Source: Hordeum vulgare subsp. vulgare
Lineage: Eukaryota > Streptophyta > Magnoliopsida > Poales > Poaceae
NCBI RefSeq assembly: GCF_904849725.1
Contig: NC_058524.1
Span: forward strand, 28,055,001-28,119,000
DNA length: 64,000 bases
Direction of reading: 5' to 3'
Shown here: piece after piece, positions 57,395-64,000 of the stretch
Position numbering within the stretch: position 1 is the stretch's first letter
Layout of the letters: each line of letters starts with the position of its first letter
Program-made: the position numbers and the translations under genes
The notes under the pieces: model-generated
What the model saw: only the letters and a program-made list of their open reading frames with translations
Told to the model about the DNA's origin: nothing
Databases searched by the model: none

Positions 57395-57815
57395 AGAGAG
57401 GATTTTGGGAACACGGGTGTATTGGAGGACTTTACTTTAAACACTATAAAACTCACATTTAAAGTTTCAAAAAATCGCAAAAAGAATTCTACGTGATCAT
57501 ATGGATGTATATTACATATGTGTAGAATTTGATGATGAAATAAGTAAACATGTAAGATATACAAAAATGACAAAATGGTGATTTCCAAATGGTGAATAGT
57601 ACATTCACTATTCATCTTTCCAAAATCACGATTTTGTCATTTTTGTATAACTCACATGGCTACTTATTTCAACTTCAAAATTTGCACATGTGTAATATAC
57701 TTCCATATAAACATGTTGATTTATTTTCAGATCTTTTTAAAACTTCAAAATAGCATTTTGGAACTATTCAAAATACAAGGTTCCAATGCACTCGTCCTCC
57801 AAAGTGACTTTTTGC
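57395..57815. mobile_element. Large foldback (palindromic) element
   Basis: About 200-bp arms mirror each other around 57603: ACAAAAATGACAAAATGGTG, GAATAGTACA then TTCACTATTC, ATCACGATTTTGTCATTTTT; further out CATATGTGTAGAATTTGATG versus complement of CTTCAAAATTTGCACATGTG; and outermost ATTGGAGGAC versus its counterpart GTCCTCCAAAGTG. Arms are roughly 80 percent alike. Non-coding; a foldback MITE. Confidence 0.8.
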
Positions 57816-58307
57816 AGCTATAAGGGAATAACAGAGAAATAAGTGAAAGGGCCCAAATACATCATACTGTATAAGTAAAATAACATGACTGTGGTAGAAA
57901 CCGCGCCACCAGAAAATCCTTTCTCAGTAGTTCAAATAATGGCCAAAGTTTAACAAAAATACAATTCCGGTTAGACAGGTAGTTACCAACCGTAGGTAGG
58001 CCTGAGGTACCTTTCGTTCTTGAAGCCTGGACTACTCTAGTTATTTGCTTGCAAGCATATGCATTTGTGGCATGTTGATTGCACTGAAACCGTTGTTGAG
58101 AAAGAAAAATATCTATGCATCAAGTTATCAGAAAGACGCCGATGACTGCACGAAAAGTATGAAAATGGTGATGGGAAAGAAGGTGATGTGCTGCATTTTC
58201 GACAGGACCGCTACCGATGTTGAGTATGACAGAAAGAAAGAAAGAAGGAAACCTCAGATTTGACACGATTCAAAGTCAAATCCTACATCATGGACACAAA
58301 ATCCAAC

Positions 58308-58471
58308 TACTCCCTCCGTTTCTAAATATAAGTCTTTTAAGCGATTTCACTAAGAGTCTACATACGAAGCAAAATGATTGAATCTATACTCTAAAGTATG
58401 TCTATATACATCCGTATGTAGTCCACTAGTGAAATCTCTATAAAGACTTATGTTTAGGAACGGAGGGAGTA
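58308..58471. mobile_element. Stowaway-type MITE
   Basis: TA, CTCCCTCCGTTTCTAAATAT, AAGTCTTTTAAGCGATTTCA ... GAAATCTCTATAAAGACTTA, GGAACGGAGGGAG, TA. Complete, about 160 bp. Confidence 0.92.
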
Positions 58472-59349
58472 GTTAGACATGCATAGTTGTAAAAATGATG
58501 CATCATTTTTTTTTTGTCGTTGTTCCATAAAAACACTTTGCTTCTATTGCCAAAATGACACGCCTTTAACCATCCCTTTGACAAAATACCCGACCTGTAG
58601 GACCCTCCAATCATATTTTCTTGCGGACGATTTTGCCCCTGCGATGGTTTGCCCTGACCCTCTGCTATCGGTCGAACTTAACCGGGATCGATCAGTGTCA
58701 GAGGCGCCTCCTCATGCACGGCTCACTCAGCATTTTTTCACTTTTTCAGGACCAACTGAACTTAACAATGTGCAGCCAGTACCTTTTATGCGTTGCCAAG
58801 ATAAAAAATACAGATTTCTGAAGATAAAAAATACAGATTCCTGCCAAGATAACAATGTGGAGTATTTTCTTGCAGTAAACTTGCTGGAGTAACAGTGTTC
58901 AGTGCACAGGAGTATCTTTTCAAGCAGAGGAGTAACAGTGTTCACTTAATCAAACAGGGAGTATCTGCAGGAGCACAATTTCTAGGAGACTGCAGTATAA
59001 TTGCCATCTTTGACTGCAGTTTATGATTACTCCAGTTCAAAATTATGATTACTGCAGTGCCGGCCGAGCTAACCTCGCTGCCAAAACGAATTCTAATGAG
59101 TAGTTGAACAACACTGCATGCGAATTCTCATACTGGAAAGGAACACAGAAACTGGCAAGTCAAATGTCATGGAAAACTCCACACAGGAACACACAACACG
59201 CAACAAATTCCAACTTCTACGTACATACTTGGTACCTCCAACACAGCACAGCTACCTGCACATTTCTGCTGGACGGTATAAACCCTGAAGCTCTAAGCCT
59301 CTAAGGCACACACTTTCTCCTGGCAATACTGCTCCAAAGGAAGGTTCAG
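58472..59349. other. WAK B downstream region
   Basis: No independent gene. From about 59060 it aligns by eye with DNA downstream of WAK A (about 49620 on), sharing GAGCTAACCTC and AGTAGTTGAACAA-like strings, so this is the edge of the duplicated segment. It includes the WAK B 3' UTR. Confidence 0.55.
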
Positions 59350-59433
59350 ATGAAACTTCATCATCTGGGCACCTCTATGCCCATTCCAGACATGAAACTT
59401 CATCATCTGGGCACCTCTATGCCCATTCCAGAC
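59350..59433. repeat. 42-bp tandem duplication over the WAK B stop codon
   Basis: Two identical 42-bp units (59350-59391, 59392-59433) beginning ATGAAACTTCATCATCTGGG. The minus-strand stop TGA of WAK B is at 59405-59403, in the unit read first, so the second unit lies in the 3' UTR. WAK A has a single copy. Confidence 0.92.
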
Positions 59434-61938
59434 ATGTACGGCACCGTCGAGGGGGCACCCGAGGACGACGACGCGAGATCCCAAGGCATCGGAGCATCCA
59501 CAGGTGGCATGTGCACGACCATATGCTCCGTCACGGCACGGTCCAGCACAAGCTCTTCCCTCCAGGTGCTCCGCAGGGCCTTCAGCCTGTCGGCCACCTG
59601 GGTCATGGAAGGCCTCTCTTCGCCCCTGGCGCCCAAGCACATCCTCCCCAGCTCGGCCACTTCTCTCAGCAGCGTCTCCGTCCCCACGCGCACGATGCTC
59701 GGGTCCAGGATGTCCTCGAGGGTCTCCTCCTTCATGGCGAGTAGGAAGGACCACACGAGGCTCTTGCCTTCCTTGGGCCCGTCGTTGTAGATGGCCGTCT
59801 TCCCCGTGATCAGCTCCAGCAGCACAACCCCGAAACTGTACACGTCGCTCTTCTCAGTCAGTTGCCGCTCCTGCAAGTACTCGGGGTCCAGGTAACCCAG
59901 GGTGCCCTGCACCAATGTCATGAACTGGGCCGCGTCCTTGGGGAGTGTCCTTGATGCCCCAAAGTCAGTCACCTTCGCCATGTAGTTCTCGTCCAAGAGA
60001 ATGTTCATAGACTTGACATCCCCGTGCACTATAGGGTGGTTCATGGACAGATGAAGATACGCCAGTGCTTCAGCGGATTCTTGAGCGACCCTGAGACGAG
60101 TGTCCAAAGACGGAGGCGGACTCCCATAGCTACGATGGATGAACTCAAATAGAGTGCCGTTTGGAATGAATTCATAGACCAGTATGGGGACTTCTACCTC
60201 CAAGCAGCACCCCAGAAGCCTGACCACATTGCGGTGGTTGGTCTGTGAAAGAATAATAATCTCCTGCACGAATTCATCAGTTTCGGCCACATTCATTATC
60301 TTTGAGCGTTTCACGGCCACTACCCTGTTATCCTTCAGAATGCCCTTGTAGACAGTGCCATGACCACCCCTGCCAAGTTCTCTGCTCTTGTCAAAATCGT
60401 TTGTAGCCTTCTTCAGATCTTCTTCAGTGAATATCTTCAATGTGTCGACTTGTTTTGACATAATTTGGCGATACAATATTTGACCACCATTCTGATCAAA
60501 GAATTTGTCCTTCTCTTTGGCAAGCTTCCTTTTCTGATACTCAGCCCGTAGAGCAAAGATACAAACCATCAGGAATATGGTACTGAAGGATATGCCTGGA
60601 AATCATGACAGCTAATTACCATCAGTTCAACCAGATGCAGTGCAACATATAGCCCATTGCTTGGCCATATTCATGTATATAAACTGTTCTTGAACTTGTA
60701 TAATTGGTTCAAAATATTATGATTGCTAACAATCTAATTACCTAAGACCACCTTCAGAGCTTTCTTCGGGTCAGCTGGAACACAGGGTATGCTCTTTGGA
60801 TCATCACTCCTGAATCCTGATGGGCAGAAACAGGTGTAGTTTCCAATGGTATTGCTGCATTTACCTTGGCAAGGATACAAGGACTGGTTTGGAGGTTCAC
60901 ACTCGTTGATGTCTGTCATTTCAAGGAAGTGAGGAGAATGTCAACATGGATAAACAGAATATTCCATTCCATAAATAAAGCTGATAGAACAGAGAGAGTA
61001 GGTTTATTCTGCAAGACGCATATATGTACCTTGGCACCCTCCTTGTAGGTAGGGATTGCCCTCATAACCTTGAGAGCAGTTGCACCGGTAACCAGGGCCG
61101 TTGGACACATCAACACATTTACTGTTCATGTCTTTGCAGGCATACCGTGATCCCATTTTGGTGGCTTCCGAACAACTTTCATTACCAACAACCCAATCAA
61201 GTACCAAATGGACCCCATCTGTATATTTACTTGCGAAATTTGTAGATCTGACATATGAACGATCGAACTTGAACCAGTCCTCCTCAGCGACAAATGAGTA
61301 GCTGCACGGGCTGAAAGGCTGGCTTTTAGAGTTTGTAAATGTTAATGATGAAGATATGGTGCTGAAGGAGCTGATGTTTCCTGGCAAGGGAGTTTGGCAG
61401 CAACCCATGCCAACACACTTTGTGCTATCATCCACGCTATTTGCGTCAGTGCAGACTGAATAGCATGTGTTAACAATGGGGAACTCAAGCTGGTTCTTGC
61501 CCTTGGTGAGTCCTAAGATCAATCCAAGTGTAGCACAACCAATCGATATCAACTTGTTCTTGGTGTTGGAAACCTTATAAAAAGCATCAAGGCTTAAGCC
61601 ATCCGAACCGTTGCCACTGGTGCCGTTGGTGTAGTTGCATTCCCATGATATGTGTGGGTTCAGAACACGAATCTCACCTATGGTAAGATTGATATCCAGT
61701 ACCCTAACTTCCGATTCGGTTGAGGCCAGATACGCCCCGGTCTGATTGCATGTGACATTAAAGGGTTCTTGAAAGCAGCCTTTTCCGGTGCCAAACGGGT
61801 ACGGGATGCTGATGTTGCCACACTTATCTGGGCAGCCAGGCTGTGCCATGCTGATGCCCCCAGAGGACCCTGCCCCATTAGCCGTAGTACTATGATGTAG
61901 GACTAGGGTGGCAGCAACAAGTAGTAAGAGCTTCTGAC
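59403..61938 (-). CDS. Wall-associated receptor kinase (WAK), copy B
   Basis: Same architecture and exon phases as copy A: 61938-61030, 60912-60742 and 60595-59403, about 756 residues. Signal-like GQKLLLLVAATLVLHHS, GUB_WAK (CPDKCGNISIPYPFGTGKGC), CVGMGCCQT, EGF (YRCNCSQGYEGNPYLQGGC), EGF-Ca (DINECEPPNQ), membrane helix, then the kinase with GRGGHGTVYKG, VAVKRSK, HGDVKSMNILL and TDFGAS. By eye the kinase exon differs from copy A at about 20 of 388 residues, the outer domain at about 70 of 300. The true ATG is not visible in frame: the frame upstream opens only at TTG, and CCTACAG before 61938 again suggests an upstream exon. It looks intact. The pair arose by tandem duplication of a 4 kb or longer segment. 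Confidence 0.88.
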
Positions 61939-62916
61939 CTGTAGGCAATGACCAAGAGATGTCATAATGTCATATACATACCGATCTATGTGGGCTGGAT
62001 GCATGTTATAATTAGTGATATGTCCCCCAGAAAACAAAAGATCCATAATACATCATACAAGTAGATAACAAATATTTAATTTCTTTCAAAATATGTCAAA
62101 GCCATTCCCCCACTCCAAACATCATTTAAGGAAAATCCCTTACAACTCCAATCATAGAGGACAGCTGAGTAGTCAATTAAGTTTGATCCCACAACTACAA
62201 ATATTTTGACCCGGCAATATCTGAACTAGATGAAGAAAATAGAATTCATATTTTGTCATCACGAAAGAATTCATATTCAAATTTGGTATAGATAAAAAGA
62301 AACACGAATAACAATTCAGATTCCATGTTTCTTTATGTTCTCATTCTAGAAACTGTAGGGAAAGTACTACCTCTGATTTGTATTTATTTGTCATTTGGGC
62401 TTTGTATTCATCTATCATTTGGGTTTTCAGATTAGACTTTTCAGACAGAGTACCTCCAATAACTATTTATGGACAGCCATTTTAAAATCGCAAGTACATA
62501 CTTGATATGGAAAAAAACATTAGAAAAATAATAATATAATCCTGTTTTGTTGCTCTATTTTTATAAAGCTAAAATGGCACAATTGGTGGGTGGAGATAGA
62601 GTCACCACATTCTTGCCCAGTACAATACATCGTTTTAAGCGATTTATATTGGATGTTTTTCCTGTTCTCCCCCTTTTCATGTTTCCGTTCTATTTTACAT
62701 CTTGAATCACACTTCTTTTTTTGAGAAATAACTTTCCATATATAACAGAATAACACGCTAAGCCCTATTTCCCGCCGTCGTAAACAGCCTATTTCTCCAC
62801 ATCACTGCTCCGTGATCGATTCCTTACATGATATTACTCTGAAGCCCCCATCTCAGCTCAACCATTAAGCGCATAAAACAGGTTTCTCCCCCAGTTTCGC
62901 GCAAGTGTATCTGAGG
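61939..62916. other. Upstream region or first intron of WAK B
   Basis: AT-rich, no gene recognised. It corresponds in position to 52464-53639 upstream of WAK A. Confidence 0.45.
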
Positions 62917-62975
62917 TACTCCATCAGTCCCGTAATATAAGAGCGTTTTTACCTTATTTTACGGACCGAGGGAGT
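62917..62975. mobile_element. Very short Stowaway MITE
   Basis: TACTCCATCAGTCCCGTAAT ... TTTACGGACCGAGGGAGTA, about 59 bp; an internally deleted hairpin. Confidence 0.75.
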
Positions 62976-63189
62976 AGTAACTAAAACATCACTCACACAG
63001 CAAGTTGATTTTATTCTTGTTCAAGCAATGCAAAATGTACAGGTTATCTGTCTTTGTGCGCTTGTATTGTGCTCCAATTTTCTTGTAAAACAAATAGAGC
63101 TTCAGATTGGAGGAGCTACAGTTCTTCTTCAACCTCGGAGTCTGAAGCAGGTCAACGGCACAAGACGAATTCTCCGGCCAAAAACAAAA

Positions 63190-63500
63190 AATAAATCGCC
63201 TAGGGTTCGCCGTACCTTACAGGGAGCGTCTGGTGACCCTGAGCGTAGAACAGCGCGTCGGCCGAATACGGCCGCGGAGGAGCAGCGGGGCGGAGGAGCA
63301 GTGACGCCGGAGGAGGCGGGGCCCGAGGGTATGCAGCGTCGAATACTCGGATCCGCCGTGGCGGCGCTGGCTGCCGGAATTCTCCAGAGGCGGAGCAGAG
63401 CCCTGAGGTGTTGTGGGGCGGAGGTGGAGCCGGCCTCCCCGTCGGCGGCGCCAGGCATCTCGCCGGCGAGGCGGCAAAGAAGGGTTGGGTTGGGGGTTGT
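63190..63500 (-). other. GC-rich block upstream of WAK B, possible first exon
   Basis: Counterpart of 53640-53935: ends on the minus strand in CCCTGTAAG followed by GTACGGCGAACCCTA. Upstream text shares GCCGCCTCGCCGGCGA and related strings with the WAK A block. Role as promoter-proximal exon or 5' UTR is inferred. Confidence 0.45.
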
Positions 63501-64000
63501 CACTTCGGTCAGGTCGGGTGGAGGTGCCGGGTGTTTAGTAGCCTTCGGGGTATATTGGTCATTTCCAAAGCTACATTTTGGAAAAGGAAAACGTTTAGAA
63601 TCAACCGGCTGATGAGCCGGGTCTTATGCACGCCACGCGTCGTGGTCCACGCACCACGCGAGACATCCACATGCTGCCTCTCATTTTTTTTTTACTCTCA
63701 ACCTTATCTCTTCCCCTCCTAGAGCCAGATTCATTTCTATTTCGTCTTGTACCTTCATCCCCATGCTTCGCCTCTCCTCATCACCCCCGCCCTCGTCGGA
63801 CCAGCTCGCAGGGCGGCTTTTGCAGCACCCGGTGCCAAGCTCACACTCCGGTGACGGGCTTTTGCAACGACGACCGCGACGAGGGCCGACGTGGGCGCTG
63901 CAACTCCGGTGATGTTGCCTTCAAGCTATTGGGAGCATCGCCTTAGCTGCAATGGAGCAACGCCGGGCTGCAATGAAGACTCGACGGAGTTGTAATGGAG
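63501..64000. repeat. GC-rich repeat-like end of window
   Basis: From about 63600 the text (CACGCCACGCGTCGTGGTCC, then repeated GGGCTTTTGCA, CTGCAA(C/T)TCCGG and GCTGCAATGGAGC motifs) resembles dispersed grass repeats built from TGCAA(T/C)G strings. No gene supported. It continues past the window. Confidence 0.4.

Overview
This is a stretch of a large, repeat-rich grass nuclear genome, almost certainly Triticeae (wheat, Aegilops or barley group). The evidence is an Au-type SINE with a clean target duplication, an LTR of the BARE-1/WIS/Angela Copia type, many Stowaway MITEs ending in CTCCCTCCG/CGGAGGGAG, and a 12.5 kb Gypsy element. Genes are split by GT-AG introns and rare among transposons. 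There are no bacterial, organellar or viral genes, and I see no CRISPR array or rRNA.

Layout. 1-5.4 kb: gene-free DNA with a Stowaway MITE, G and C runs, and a short tandem array interrupted by an Au SINE. 5.39-17.93 kb: one complete Gypsy element on the minus strand (LTRs of 533 and 510 bp, ATTGT target duplication). It carries decayed gag-protease-RT-RNaseH-integrase frames, a stem-loop tandem array, and a separate spliced gene on the opposite strand. 18.3-22.5 kb: a truncated Angela-type LTR fused to a decayed Gypsy gag region. 23.2-25 kb: a foldback repeat and a dead PIF/Harbinger transposase. 26.1-34.35 kb: a sucrose-transporter (SUT5-like) gene broken by an intact Copia retrotransposon, by a hAT-like MITE inside an exon, and by loss of the conserved RRRP-loop segment. 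36.3-39.2 kb: a decayed minisatellite and an F-box/LRR/FBD pseudogene. 42.07-44.55 kb: an apparently intact nuclear gene for mitochondrial cytochrome c oxidase subunit 5b (6 exons, 159 aa). 45.44-46.79 kb: an intact single-exon membrane receptor-like kinase. 47-49.8 kb: MITEs and a LINE remnant. 49.9-52.46 and 59.4-61.94 kb: two tandemly duplicated wall-associated receptor kinase (WAK) genes on the minus strand, about 9.5 kb apart, separated by repeats and a lone Copia gag frame.

Functionally the living part of the window is small. COX5B serves respiration in the mitochondrial inner membrane. The RLK and the two WAKs are plasma-membrane signalling proteins. In the WAK pair the outer domain is clearly more diverged than the kinase, as expected for recognition receptors. 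Everything else is mainly a record of transposition. I did not find a convincing undescribed system. The best candidates for a second look are the antisense spliced gene and hairpin array of the Gypsy element, a palindromic insert flanked by a 6-bp duplication in one of its LTRs, the multiply hit sucrose transporter, and the WAK pair. Exon boundaries were placed by eye from reading frame and splice sites, and family names come from recognised motifs; no database search was run.
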